Source: JALYUA01 sp038229875
GTDB taxonomy: Bacteria > Acidobacteriota > Thermoanaerobaculia > UBA5066 > Gp7-AA6
DNA: 49,269 nucleotides
Reading direction: 5' to 3'
Assembly: GCA_038229875.1 (NCBI GenBank)
Contig: JBBROA010000017.1
Coordinates: 1-49,269 of the forward strand
The translations under genes and the position numbers were made by a program. The notes beneath the pieces are model-generated. The model searched no databases. It was not told the DNA's origin and saw nothing but the letters and a program-made list of their open reading frames with translations. Of the stretch, positions 37,501-46,009 are shown one piece after another. How positions within the stretch are numbered: position 1 is the first letter of the stretch; every line of letters begins with the position of its first letter.

Positions 37501-40500
37501 CGCCCCTTCGATCGTCCCGCCCGATGACGTTCCGGACGCCGGCGCCATCGGCACGGTCGAGGTCTACATGCCGAACGTGACGAACCCGAACGTCACGAAC
37601 CCGAACGTGACCAACCCGAACGTGACCAATCCAAACGTCACCAACCCCAACGTGACGAATTCAAACCTCATCAATCCGAATGTGACGAACCCGAACGTCA
37701 CGAATCCGAACGTAACGAACCCGAACGTCACGAACCCCGACATCGCCAACCCGAACGTGACCAATCCCAACGTGACGAACCCGAACGTGACAAATCCGAA
37801 TGTCACGAATCCCAACGTCACCAATCCGAACGTCACGAATCCCAACGTCACCAATCCGAACGTGACGAACGTCAATCCATCGGACGCGGTCTATACCGTC
37901 ACCAACACCGGCAATACGACCGCCTCCTACCAGGTGAAGCTCGTCGGGACGGCGCCGCCTCCGGGAGTCGTGACGCAGCTGATCATCACGAAGACCTATA
38001 AGACGCTCGCCGGACAGGACTGCCAGCTCTTCGAGCAGGCGCACGAGCTGCTGGTCTCAAACGTGCTGAACCCCGTGTTCACCGCGCCGGGCGCCGTCTC
38101 GAATGACTCTTCGCTCGACCCGGCGCTCGGAAACTCGACCATTCCCCTGCGGCCGAAGGAGTCGGCGACCGTCACCCTTCGCGCGTACACCGATTCGAGG
38201 ACTCTCGCCACGATCGTCAGCGGCCTCGTGCCGGTGGTCGTGCCTCAGGGCGCCAACACGAACGACCCGTCGAACCGGCCGACCGCACAGGCGCCGGGCG
38301 GCATCACGATCGTTCCGGGAAGCCTCCAGATCCTGAGCGCCTCGCTCCCGGACGGCATTGCCGGAGTCGCCTACTCGGCGAGCCCGGTGGCTTCGGGAAT
38401 CTCCGGCTCGCCCGTGTGGTCCGCCTCGGGGCTTCCTCCGGGACTTTTGATCAATGCCGCGAGCGGGCAGATCACGGGCGCGCCGCTTTCCTCCGGGAGC
38501 TTCCCTTCGACAGTGCAGCTGACGGCGCTCTCGGGGACGATCACGCGGAATTACACCGTGCGGGTCACGTCACCGCTTTCGGTGCCGGCCGCGGCACTCC
38601 CGGCCGGGACCGTCGGCGTTCCGTACGGCGCCAGCCTCCCGGCGTCCGGCGGTCTCGTGCCGATCGAGTGGAGCCTCGCCTCGGGAAGCCTGCCGGCGGG
38701 CCTCGTGCTTTCGGCGGGAGGAGCGATCACCGGAGCGCCGCTCGCGGCCGGGACGAGCAGTTTCAGCGCGCGGGCGGCGGACTCTTCCAACCCGTCGCAG
38801 GGCGCCATTCAGAGTTTCAGCATCACGGTGAGCAACGGCGCGGTTGCTTCGGTCCTCCAGTTGGGGCGCCTGGGCTACACGACCACCGGACAGTCGTTCA
38901 GCGTCACGGCGCGTCTCCAGGACGGGTTCGGAGCGGCAGTCCCCGGCGCGAGCCTGTCGATCGGCTTCGGCGCGAAGCCCTGCGCGGCGGCGACGCTGAT
39001 CGGAACGACGACCGTGTTGACCGACGCCGCCGGAAACGCATCGTTCCTCGTCTCGATCGACCGGGGGCAGCAGGGGTACACCCTGGTTGCCAGCGTGGTC
39101 GGCTCCCCGGGCGTCACGGCCACGTCGGCCAAGTTCAACGTCGAGGGCTCCTGCAGCACCGTAGCGCCGATGACGGCGGCGAGAAAATGGCACACGTCGA
39201 CGCGGCTGCCGAACGGAAAGGTTCTCATCGCCGGCGGCCACAACGGGACGGCTGCCCTTTCGAGCGCGGAGCTGTTCGATCCCGCCACCGGCGCGTTCAC
39301 CGCGACCGGGAGCATGAGTGTCCCCCGAGCTTTCCATTCGGCGACGCTGCTCTCGAGCGGCAAGGTGCTCGTCGTGGGCGGCGGCTCGGGCTTCGAGACC
39401 GGAACTCTCAACAGCGCCGAGATCTACGATCCGGTCGCGGGCACGTTCGGCCCGACCGGGAGCGTCGCCGGAACCTCGCGCCAGATGCAGGGTGCCGTCC
39501 TTCTGAACGACGGCCGGGTTCTGGTGGCCGGGGGATTCACGAACGATTCCGGGATCGGGGGTCTGGCGACGGCGGAGATCTACGACCCGACCGTCCTGGG
39601 CGGCACCTTCGCGGCCACGACCGGCAACATGACGCACGATCGCCTGAGCGACTTCACGACGACACTCCTCGGCAACGGGAAGGTCCTTTTCGCCGGCGGT
39701 TTCCGCAACTTCGTCGGAGGGCCCGCGGCGGACGGCGAGCTGTTCGACCCGGGCACCGCGACGTTCTCCGGGGCGCCGATCCCAATGATCTCCCGGCGGG
39801 CGAAACATACGGCGGTTCTCCAGACGAACGGCCAGGTCTTCCTGGCGGGCGGCGAAGACGACGTGACGTTCCTGAGCTCGACGGAGTACTTCGACCCGAT
39901 CACCAACAGCTTCGCGATTTCTCTCACGACGCAGCCCGTTCTCCTCACGAAGCGCGAATCCCATACGGCGACGCGACTCATGGACGATCGGGTCCTCGAA
40001 GCGGGGGGACAAACGCTCGCGGTAGCTGTTCCGACACCGCTCGCGACGACCGAAATCTACGATCCCTACGGCGCGGTCTCGATCTTGGCGAGCGGAGCTC
40101 TGGTCGGCCCGCGGCTGCTTCACACGGCGACCCCTCTGGCGGATGGCAGCGTTCTCCTCGTGGGCGGAAGCGGAAGCGGCGGGACGGTCTTGAGCACGGC
40201 GGAGGTCTTCTATCCGGCGTACGTGAGCGCGAACCCGTCGTTCGACCATCTCTCGATCTCCAATGTCCAGTTGAACGGCGGGAGCAACCGGCTCGTCCTG
40301 CCGGGCGGCGGAAACGTCACGGTCGACCATGATGACTCCGTCTTCAACGATCTTGGCTGTCCGGGCTGCATCGACCAGATCGAAGTCGGCCTCTCGAACG
40401 ACGCGAACTACCGGGCCTGCACCTACGACAGCATTCCGCCCCTCTTCCCGGGGGTCGCAGGTCACGGCGTGACTGTGCTGACTGTGCCCGCCGCGCCGGG

Positions 40501-40615
40501 GCGGTACTACGTCGCCTTCGACTTCTCGGCGCAGTACTTCTGCGGTCAGTTCCCGGCGTGGTGGAACCCACTGCCGGGACCGAACCGTTACATGGCCGTG
40601 GTGATCGTCCCCTAG
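34544..40615 (+). CDS. Giant exported multi-domain protein: Asp-box, NPNVT repeats, Ig-like, kelch
   Basis: 2023 residues. A signal peptide (about 1-32) is followed by a Thr/Pro linker (about 33-98), then a large beta-rich region with Asp-boxes SFDGGRTW and STDGGSW that recall sialidase/BNR propellers (about 190-700). Twenty NPNVT-type pentapeptides occupy 1009-1108. Two putative Ig domains with WSASGLPPGL and WSLASGSLPAGL follow at about 1265-1430, then one more Ig-like domain. Seven kelch repeats with GKVLIAGG, AELFDP and related phrases fill about 1540-1890, enough for one seven-bladed propeller. The last 110 residues are unassigned. It is probably a surface or secreted binding protein; sialidase activity is not claimed because catalytic residues were not found. 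The convergent kinase gene ends eight bases away. Confidence 0.85.
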   Translation: MATANLRTRLVQVCSGILVGLLGLSMPASGAKPSPTPTPTRTPSFTNTPANTKTPTPTRTPSASPTMTPTPTRTSTPTVTRTPTRTPTATRTPSPTPTPVAPLVLTALCSDDPPVSRVWKVHNPNAFAVSFTWKVYGIPPQGTDPIAWDAFILQQGTGIAAPNADTQFASPTVPGLNPAAIFWADGSTLGFGFWVSLSRTTPCSTAVRINPQPGANVNMVSGTGWPGGDPFLQRQNEPSIAFSTRNSDHLLGGANDYRTVDLPNPAVNPDDEEYSGDAWLGLFKSFDGGRTWQSTLVPGYPQDQSPEGLAFKASVGNFGAAADPIVRAGTSGLFYYAGIGFVRPASGNPTSGALFVSRYMDLNNKENGDVTQSRDPIRYIGSTAAAQTTASAFIDKPAMAVDAPRAGSTCTLSVPQGAGFVSQTVPAGNVYLAYSAFSGSGAGLQGTVYLTRSTNCGASWSAPVALSTPSQQVSQGASIAIDPVTGNVYVAWRQFASGAQQNAINVVKISNGGTTVGPVVPVLSLPSFNSAVPSAASFFDQGSSGGSFRTNAYPSLAIDGSGRVYLAWSQRQPLLFGDSRVMLSTSTDGGSWSVPTYVDNNAVVDDTGHLFPRGHQFMPQITFNGGRLSVIFYDMRLDHTIGVFTPVPSFPNPDSFGRFELETRVPCGVVPAAPCAGEDPSLVFLPFVTDAGLTLRRHTADLRFAQGAPGPAPSFTSTRLSQYSFGTRGDETSELTFLQQLQVNPPNLPMFQHGAIPFFGDYIDVAGVAFLQDGSTGTWNFNTSPSKAGAQFAVWTSNQDVIPPVDPVTHTVDWSQYTPPRSALNAGNGGNQSLFDAGQSVPVCATPFTGSRNQNIYGALVSQDFIFSSPQNSKPLSSTLQRAFVVVAQNMTGTNKTFRLVIPGQPPGGWASFTPGRNVPLAPPNPAVTTIDLAVAAHSSASRSVFVTSSSPTAAVSVNIAETVNVGGPLVVNGLDSFVVLNGDPSAPSIVPPDDVPDAGAIGTVEVYMPNVTNPNVTNPNVTNPNVTNPNVTNPNVTNSNLINPNVTNPNVTNPNVTNPNVTNPDIANPNVTNPNVTNPNVTNPNVTNPNVTNPNVTNPNVTNPNVTNVNPSDAVYTVTNTGNTTASYQVKLVGTAPPPGVVTQLIITKTYKTLAGQDCQLFEQAHELLVSNVLNPVFTAPGAVSNDSSLDPALGNSTIPLRPKESATVTLRAYTDSRTLATIVSGLVPVVVPQGANTNDPSNRPTAQAPGGITIVPGSLQILSASLPDGIAGVAYSASPVASGISGSPVWSASGLPPGLLINAASGQITGAPLSSGSFPSTVQLTALSGTITRNYTVRVTSPLSVPAAALPAGTVGVPYGASLPASGGLVPIEWSLASGSLPAGLVLSAGGAITGAPLAAGTSSFSARAADSSNPSQGAIQSFSITVSNGAVASVLQLGRLGYTTTGQSFSVTARLQDGFGAAVPGASLSIGFGAKPCAAATLIGTTTVLTDAAGNASFLVSIDRGQQGYTLVASVVGSPGVTATSAKFNVEGSCSTVAPMTAARKWHTSTRLPNGKVLIAGGHNGTAALSSAELFDPATGAFTATGSMSVPRAFHSATLLSSGKVLVVGGGSGFETGTLNSAEIYDPVAGTFGPTGSVAGTSRQMQGAVLLNDGRVLVAGGFTNDSGIGGLATAEIYDPTVLGGTFAATTGNMTHDRLSDFTTTLLGNGKVLFAGGFRNFVGGPAADGELFDPGTATFSGAPIPMISRRAKHTAVLQTNGQVFLAGGEDDVTFLSSTEYFDPITNSFAISLTTQPVLLTKRESHTATRLMDDRVLEAGGQTLAVAVPTPLATTEIYDPYGAVSILASGALVGPRLLHTATPLADGSVLLVGGSGSGGTVLSTAEVFYPAYVSANPSFDHLSISNVQLNGGSNRLVLPGGGNVTVDHDDSVFNDLGCPGCIDQIEVGLSNDANYRACTYDSIPPLFPGVAGHGVTVLTVPAAPGRYYVAFDFSAQYFCGQFPAWWNPLPGPNRYMAVVIVP
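37568..37867 (+). repeat. Twenty-unit 15-base tandem repeat encoding NPNVT
   Basis: Twenty in-frame units code for NPNVT; unit 1 is MPNVT, unit 7 is NSNLI and unit 12 is NPDIA. Third codon positions vary freely (GTG/GTC/GTA, ACG/ACC/ACA, CCG/CCC/CCA) while residues are kept. One exact 30-base duplication, 37802-37831 and 37832-37861, is the only sign of recent expansion. Confidence 0.95.
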
Positions 40616-40623
40616 GAACGGAT

Positions 40624-43590
40624 TTATTTCGCCCCGACTCGTCGCCGCGCGTCGGCGACGAGCGGATCCTGCTCCGCCTTGACCCGCATGGCGAGAAACG
40701 CCCTGTAGGTCTCGGCGGCCGCCGGGCTCTTGATCCCCTCCTGCGCGCGGCCGAGCGCGTAGAGCGCGGGAGGGAAGAGCCGGTAGGTCGGCGACTCGTC
40801 CAGGAAAAGCGCCGTCGCTTCGCCGCGCCGCTTCGCTGCGACTTCGAGCTCCGCGTCGGCTTCCGGAAACGCTTCGAGGGCGAGATAGGCGCGTCCGAGG
40901 TCGTACCGGCCCATCCAGGTGTCGGCGAACGCCTTCGCCGCGACGAATGCCTTGACCGCCTCGCGGGAATTGCCGCGGGCGAGCTCCGCCTCTCCGCGGA
41001 TCAACTGTCCGTACGCCTGCGGGTCCTGCTCGAGACGCTTCCCGAGCTCGTCCGCGAGCGCGAGCGCCTTCGGTTCCTTCCCCGCTGCGAGATACACGAG
41101 CGCGACGGGGAAAAGGACGGCCTCCGAACGGTTGAGTCCCGCGGCTTTGTCTGCCGTTTCGAGCGCCGCCGACTTGTCCCCTGCGGAAAGGCGCGCCCCG
41201 GCGAGCGCCGCGAGCTTGACCGCGGCGGACTCCGTGTCCTTACCGTCGATGTCCACTTTCGCTCCGGCCTCGAGGAGCGTGACCGCGTCGGCGGTCCTGC
41301 CTTCGAAGAGGGCGAGATCGGCGAGCCCGAGAGCCGCGGCCGACGCCCCGCGCGCGTTGATCGCCGCGGCCTTCGTCCACGTCTCCGCCGCCTGATCCGG
41401 GTGTCCCTGCCCGAGCTGCGACAGAGCGAGTCCCACGGACGCGAGCACGAACTTCGGGTTCAATTCGAGCACCGCGCGCTGCTCCCTGACCGCCGAATCG
41501 AAATCCCCGGCGTACATCGCGTAGAGTCCGACGTTGTTTCTCTGGGGGACGTTCTTTGGATAAATCGCGATCGCGCGGCGCCCTTCGGCCAGCGCCTTGC
41601 CCATGTCCCGCTTGTAGAACCACGCGAGGGCGAGGTTGGAGATGCCGGCAGTGTCGGCGGGGTAGCGCTTCACCAGCTCGCCGTACTCCTCGATGGCCTT
41701 GTCAGGATCGCGCCGGACGATCAGGTAGTACCCGCCGCGCGTGCGGTACTTCTCGCGATCGCTCATCCGATCGATCCGGGCGAGCGCCTGCTTATAGAAT
41801 TTCTCCGCCGGCTCCTTCAGCCCCTGGTTCGAGTACACGACCGCCAGGCCGGCGTCGGCGCGCCCGAGCTCGGGGTCGAGGTCGAGGGCTTTTTGATAGA
41901 AGCGCACCGCGTCGTCATATTTCCCGGCGTACTGCGCATCCTGCGCTTGCGAGTACTCGTGTGAGGCTTCGAGCGATCCGGCGGTGAACGTCTCCGCGGC
42001 CGCGATCTGCAGCGATTTTGGCGTGGTGTCGCCGAGCCCGCCGCGCACGTCCGCCGCCAGACGGGCCACCGAGGCGAGCACCGTCTCCTTACCCGACGCA
42101 TCCGCCTCACCCTTCGCGATCGGCTTGCCGGTCGCGACATCGATCGCCCGGACGGAGATGCGATACCCCTCCCCCCGCTTCTCGATCGCGCCCGCGGTCA
42201 CCACGTGGACGCCCTCGCGCCCGGCGACCAGCCGTCCGAGGGCCTCGTCGAGCTTCGTGCTTCCGGGCCTCAACTGCGCCGCGACGCGGCGCGCCTGCCC
42301 CCGGTTGTAAGTCGTGACGAAGGACGCCCCCTCGAGGGCGATTCCGAACGAGGACTCGAGGGTTCCGTCGAAGATCGGCTCGCCGGTCCGGTTCTCGAAG
42401 TCGGTGATGAGGACCGACTCCGTCCCCGCGGAGGCACTCCGGGCTGGAGTCGCAGGACGGCGGTTCCAGGCCCACCAGCCGAGCGCCGAGAGAAGCGCCG
42501 CGGCCGCGACTCCGGCCGTCGCCGCCGGCACCCACCGCCGATGGAGCGTCTTGTAGCGCAGCGTCGGGCGGAAGGTCTCCGCGTCGAGATCGGACAGCAC
42601 TTCGTCGACCGTCTGGTAGCGAAGGGTCTTGTCGCGCTCCATGCAGCGCGCCAGGATCTTCGAAAGGTACGGCGGGATCTGAGGATTGAGTTCCGCCGCG
42701 GGTCTTGCGGCCTTCTGGACCCGCTGCGCCATCACTTCGTAGGGAGTGCGGCCCGTGAACGGAAGGGTGCCCGTGAGCATCTGATAGAGGATCACGCCGA
42801 GCGAGTAGATGTCGGAGCGCCGGTCCGTCTCCTGGCCCTGGACCTGCTCGGGAGACATGTAAAAGGGCGTCCCGAGGACGGCCCCGGTCTGAGTCATTCC
42901 GGATTGCTCCAGCGATTTCGCGAGCCCGAAGTCCGTCAGGTAAACCGCGTCTCCAGCGCCGAGCATCACGTTCTGAGGTTTCAAGTCGCGATGGATGACC
43001 CCCTGCTCATGCGCCGCGCGAAGGCCGTCGCAGACCTGCCGGAAGATGCGGACGACCCGATCGATCGCGAGCGGCCCGGCCTTGATGAGGTTTCCGAGGT
43101 CGTCGCCGGAGACCAGCTGCATGGTGAGGAACTTGATCCCGTCGCTCTCACCGAGGTCGTACACGCGCAGGACGTTGCGATGGGTCACGGTGCTCGAGAG
43201 CTGGATCTCCCGTTTGAAGCGCGCGAGCGTCTCGGCGTCCTCTGCGATGTCCGCACGGATGAGCTTCAGGGCGACGTCGCGGTCGAGATCGCTGTCGTGC
43301 ACCTTGTACACGGCGCCCATGCCTCCCCGGCCGAGCAGCCGCACGACCCGATAGCGCTTCCCGATCTCGAGTCCCTCCGGAAGAGCCAGGCTCATTGGCC
43401 CGTAGGACGCGCTCGCCTTCGCCCATTCGACGAAGCTCCGAGGGGAGTCCATCGTCTGGTTCATCCCGCTCATCGACGCGGCAACGGCCTGTTCCCCGGA
43501 GATCGTCTGGTCCGAATCGGAACTGAGCCCGCACTGGGCGCAGGACACCGCGCCTTCGGGATTCGGGGTGGAGCAGTGGGGACAATTCAT
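40624..43590 (-). CDS. Serine/threonine protein kinase with TPR region
   Basis: 988 residues. An N-terminal zinc ribbon (C3, C6, C17, C20) precedes a Hanks-type kinase domain with GRGGMG at 88-93, K109, HRDLKPQN (D202), DFG at 220-222 and GTPFYMSPEQ. A membrane helix lies at about 352-374. The outer part starts with a domain like those that bind nucleotides or peptides (VLITDFENRTGEPIF) and continues with about ten TPR-like helical pairs. This layout is common in Acidobacteriota. GGAGGAATT precedes the ATG at 43590. It is divergent from the LiaF/LytTR operon with 146 bases between them, so one regulatory region may serve both. Confidence 0.93.
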   Translation of the reverse strand: MNCPHCSTPNPEGAVSCAQCGLSSDSDQTISGEQAVAASMSGMNQTMDSPRSFVEWAKASASYGPMSLALPEGLEIGKRYRVVRLLGRGGMGAVYKVHDSDLDRDVALKLIRADIAEDAETLARFKREIQLSSTVTHRNVLRVYDLGESDGIKFLTMQLVSGDDLGNLIKAGPLAIDRVVRIFRQVCDGLRAAHEQGVIHRDLKPQNVMLGAGDAVYLTDFGLAKSLEQSGMTQTGAVLGTPFYMSPEQVQGQETDRRSDIYSLGVILYQMLTGTLPFTGRTPYEVMAQRVQKAARPAAELNPQIPPYLSKILARCMERDKTLRYQTVDEVLSDLDAETFRPTLRYKTLHRRWVPAATAGVAAAALLSALGWWAWNRRPATPARSASAGTESVLITDFENRTGEPIFDGTLESSFGIALEGASFVTTYNRGQARRVAAQLRPGSTKLDEALGRLVAGREGVHVVTAGAIEKRGEGYRISVRAIDVATGKPIAKGEADASGKETVLASVARLAADVRGGLGDTTPKSLQIAAAETFTAGSLEASHEYSQAQDAQYAGKYDDAVRFYQKALDLDPELGRADAGLAVVYSNQGLKEPAEKFYKQALARIDRMSDREKYRTRGGYYLIVRRDPDKAIEEYGELVKRYPADTAGISNLALAWFYKRDMGKALAEGRRAIAIYPKNVPQRNNVGLYAMYAGDFDSAVREQRAVLELNPKFVLASVGLALSQLGQGHPDQAAETWTKAAAINARGASAAALGLADLALFEGRTADAVTLLEAGAKVDIDGKDTESAAVKLAALAGARLSAGDKSAALETADKAAGLNRSEAVLFPVALVYLAAGKEPKALALADELGKRLEQDPQAYGQLIRGEAELARGNSREAVKAFVAAKAFADTWMGRYDLGRAYLALEAFPEADAELEVAAKRRGEATALFLDESPTYRLFPPALYALGRAQEGIKSPAAAETYRAFLAMRVKAEQDPLVADARRRVGAK

Positions 43591-43648
43591 CGGGGAATTC
43601 CTCCGATTCTATTCGGTTGGCGCGGACGCAGGATTCCGGTGCCGAACC

Positions 43649-43678
43649 ACCGTTCACCGGACGATCGCCACCGTTCGC
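43649..43678 (+). promoter_or_regulatory. Direct repeat resembling a LytTR operator
   Basis: ACCGTTCAC (43649-43657) and ACCGTTCGC (43670-43678) are direct repeats with a 12-base gap. The published LytTR half-site is [TA][AC][CA]GTTN[AG][TG], with two copies 12-13 bases apart. Both copies fit at eight of nine positions. The repeat identity extends to CCACCGTTC(A/G)CCGGA. It sits between the divergent kinase and LiaF-type genes, about 60 bases before the operon that encodes a LytTR regulator. Confidence 0.55.
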
Positions 43679-43736
43679 CGGAACCCGCGGGACGATGCCC
43701 CGGGATCGCCGTAAGTTGACGGCGAAGGAGACGGAA

Positions 43737-44165
43737 ATGATGCGTTACGACGACGAACGGAAAAGAACCTCCCGGATCGTGGCGGGAGGCCTTCTGGTCT
43801 TTGTGGGCGTCCTGTTCTTTCTGCAGAACCTGGGGGTGATGCACGCCGGGCGGATCGGCGACTACTGGCCCCTGCTTCTGGTCTGGCTCGGCCTCACCCG
43901 CCTGCTCGGTCCGCGGCGCACGCACCACTTCGCCTCGGGCGCGGTGCTCCTGGTCCTGGGCGTGCTCTTCCAGCTCGACCGTCTGGGGGTGTTCTGGTTC
44001 CGGATTCATGACTTCTGGCCGGTGTTGCTCGTGATCGCCGGGATCGCTCTGATCACCGAATCGTTCTTCCTGCGGCGCTGGAATGCCTCGGGCGCCGCCG
44101 GCACGATCGGCGGCGGAACGACTGCGGGCGCCGGCGCGGGCGCCGGACCGGAGCCCCGTCCATGA
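43737..44165 (+). CDS. LiaF-type transmembrane protein (DUF5668)
   Basis: 142 residues with four or more short helices in a repeated pattern: GGLLVFVGVLFFLQNLGV, DYWPLLLVWLGL, SGAVLLVLGVLFQLDRLGV and DFWPVLLVIAGIALI. This doubled motif is typical of the LiaF transmembrane domain (DUF5668). The C terminus is a Gly/Ala-rich tail. The ATG at 43737 follows AAGGAG by seven bases. It ends in an ATGA overlap with a second, longer LiaF-type gene. It probably senses or modulates the histidine kinase encoded downstream (inference from the LiaFSR systems). Confidence 0.88.
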   Translation: MMRYDDERKRTSRIVAGGLLVFVGVLFFLQNLGVMHAGRIGDYWPLLLVWLGLTRLLGPRRTHHFASGAVLLVLGVLFQLDRLGVFWFRIHDFWPVLLVIAGIALITESFFLRRWNASGAAGTIGGGTTAGAGAGAGPEPRP

Positions 44166-44944
44166 ACGGCGGGGGCTCGCCGCGCGTGACCGGGCGGATC
44201 ATCGCGGGCGGGATCCTGATCCTGCTCGGGATCCTGTTCACGCTCGACAACTTCGGACTGGTCCAGGCGGGCGACGTCTTTCGCTACTGGCCGCTCTTCA
44301 TCGTGGGGTTCGGGCTGTTGAAGATTTCTCAGTCGCGCGCGCCCGAGCAGCGCATCGGGGGCGCCGTATTGACGGTCGTCGGGGTCCTGCTTCTCGCGCG
44401 AAGCCTGCACATCCTGCCGTTCCGCATGCGCGAGCTCTGGCCGGTCCTGCTCCTTCTGTTCGGCGGCATGCTCGTGTGGCAGTCCCTCCGCGGGCGGCGC
44501 CCGGGAGTAAGTACCGGGGCGGAGCTCGCCGGCGAAGGCGTCCTGGCCGGCGCCCGCGAGCGGCTGGGTTCGATGCGCGGCGAGACGATCGCCGGCTCGA
44601 CTCTGAATGAGTTCGCATTGATGGGTGGCGGCGACCGCGTGGTGCGAAGCCAGGATTTTCGAGGCGGGGAAGTCACCGCGATCATGGGGGGATTCCAGAT
44701 CGACCTGCGCGGCGCGGTCATCGCCGGTGACGTCGCCGAGTTGGAAGTCTTCACCCTCTGGGGAGGCGTCGACCTCCGCGTGCCGGAAGACTGGAACGTC
44801 GTGGTTCGGGGGATCCCGGTGCTCGGGGTGTTCTCCAACTCGACGCGCAGTGCGGGCTCGTCGGTCGCGTCCGGCGGCGCGCCCGGCAAGACCCTCGTCG
44901 TGAAGGGAATGTCGATCATGGGCGGCGTCGAAGTGAAGAATTAA
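44162..44944 (+). CDS. LiaF-family membrane protein with C-terminal LiaF-like domain
   Basis: 260 residues. The N-terminal half repeats the transmembrane pattern of the previous gene (GGILILLGILFTLDNFGL, LWPVLLLLFGGMLVW). The C-terminal half is a soluble LiaF-like domain with FALMGGGDRVV, GEVTAIMGGFQIDLRGA, LWGGVDLRVPEDW and a final MSIMGGVEV. LiaF proteins inhibit a partner histidine kinase until the envelope is stressed. This gene stands directly before a histidine kinase and regulator, so that role is likely but the partner kinase here is of LytS rather than LiaS type. Confidence 0.9.
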   Translation: MNGGGSPRVTGRIIAGGILILLGILFTLDNFGLVQAGDVFRYWPLFIVGFGLLKISQSRAPEQRIGGAVLTVVGVLLLARSLHILPFRMRELWPVLLLLFGGMLVWQSLRGRRPGVSTGAELAGEGVLAGARERLGSMRGETIAGSTLNEFALMGGGDRVVRSQDFRGGEVTAIMGGFQIDLRGAVIAGDVAELEVFTLWGGVDLRVPEDWNVVVRGIPVLGVFSNSTRSAGSSVASGGAPGKTLVVKGMSIMGGVEVKN

Positions 44945-44947
44945 TCA

Positions 44948-46009
44948 GTGCACCCGCTCCTCGCCCGGAAAGGGCGCCTCGGCCCGTATCTCGCCGCCTG
45001 CACTCCGCTGGCCGCGGTCTTAGTGGCGGTGCTCGTGCGGCCGGGCGCGCTCTCGCTTCTGGAAGCGGCGGCGGTCGCCGTTCCGATGACGCTTCTGTAC
45101 GCGTTCCTCGGCCTGTCCGCCTGGTACCCGGCCCGCAGCCTTCCGCTCGAACGCGGCCGGCTCGCGCTCGTCGTCATCACGCACTGCGTCACGGGCGTCT
45201 GCACGAGCGCCGTCTGGGTGTTCGTGGGCGCCGGGATGGTGCGGCTCCTCGCCCTCACTCCAGTGTTCGCGGCGCTGCCGGCGCGCTACGCGCAGGAAGT
45301 CCCGGTGCTCTTCGGCGCAGGCGTGCTGCTCTACCTGCTGTCGGTGGCGCTCCACTATGTCCTCGTTGCGTTCGAGGCGGCCCGCGAAGCGGAGCGGCGC
45401 GAATCGGCCCTGGAGATCCTGGCTCGCAGGGCGGAGCTCGAGGCCCTGAAAGCGCAGATCCATCCGCACTTCCTCTTCAACAGCTTGAACTCCATCTCCG
45501 CGCTCGTCGCCTCCGACCCGCCGAAGGCCCGTGAGATGTGTATCGGCCTCGCCGATTTTCTGCGGCAGAGCCTCTCGGTGGGGGAGCGTCCCGCGATCCC
45601 GCTTTCGGAAGAGATCGCGCTCGCCACCCGGTACCTCGACGTCGAGCGGGCCCGCTTCGGACGGAGGCTGGCGGTCGAGACGGACGTAACGCCGGAAGGC
45701 GCCCTCTGCTCCGTCCCGCCGCTCCTCCTCCAGCCATTGGTCGAGAATGCGGTCGTGCACGGCATCGCGACGCTCGAGGCGGGAGGCATCGTGCGGATGC
45801 AGGCCGAGAGGTCCGGACGGAGGCTGCGCATCGTGATCGAAAACCCGTATGACCCGGACGCCCCGCCGAAGCGGCGCAGCGGTCTCGGTTTGAAGATCGT
45901 GCGCGACCGGCTCACGGCCCTCTACGGCGCGGAGGCGCTCTTCGCCGCGCGGCGCGTGGACGGCCGCCACCTCGCTATCCTTTCCATCCCGATTCGCGCC
46001 GACGCGTGA
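44948..46009 (+). CDS. LytS-type sensor histidine kinase
   Basis: 353 residues. About four membrane helices (to residue 142) lead to a His_kinase (PF06580) domain with QIHPHFLFNSLNSI, where H174 in HFLFN is the likely phosphate acceptor. A reduced ATPase domain follows with VPPLLLQPLVENAVVHG (N box) and RRSGLGLKIVRDRL (G box). It has no extracellular ligand domain. GTG at 44948 lies three bases after the LiaF stop. It ends in a GTGA overlap with the regulator gene, the usual arrangement of a LytS/LytTR pair. Confidence 0.92.
   Translation: MHPLLARKGRLGPYLAACTPLAAVLVAVLVRPGALSLLEAAAVAVPMTLLYAFLGLSAWYPARSLPLERGRLALVVITHCVTGVCTSAVWVFVGAGMVRLLALTPVFAALPARYAQEVPVLFGAGVLLYLLSVALHYVLVAFEAAREAERRESALEILARRAELEALKAQIHPHFLFNSLNSISALVASDPPKAREMCIGLADFLRQSLSVGERPAIPLSEEIALATRYLDVERARFGRRLAVETDVTPEGALCSVPPLLLQPLVENAVVHGIATLEAGGIVRMQAERSGRRLRIVIENPYDPDAPPKRRSGLGLKIVRDRLTALYGAEALFAARRVDGRHLAILSIPIRADA

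Noticed and set aside
37568..37867. Possible CRISPR array or DNA-level satellite
   Set aside because: Units are 15 bases with no spacers and lie in frame in a coding region with silent codon changes, so it is a protein repeat.
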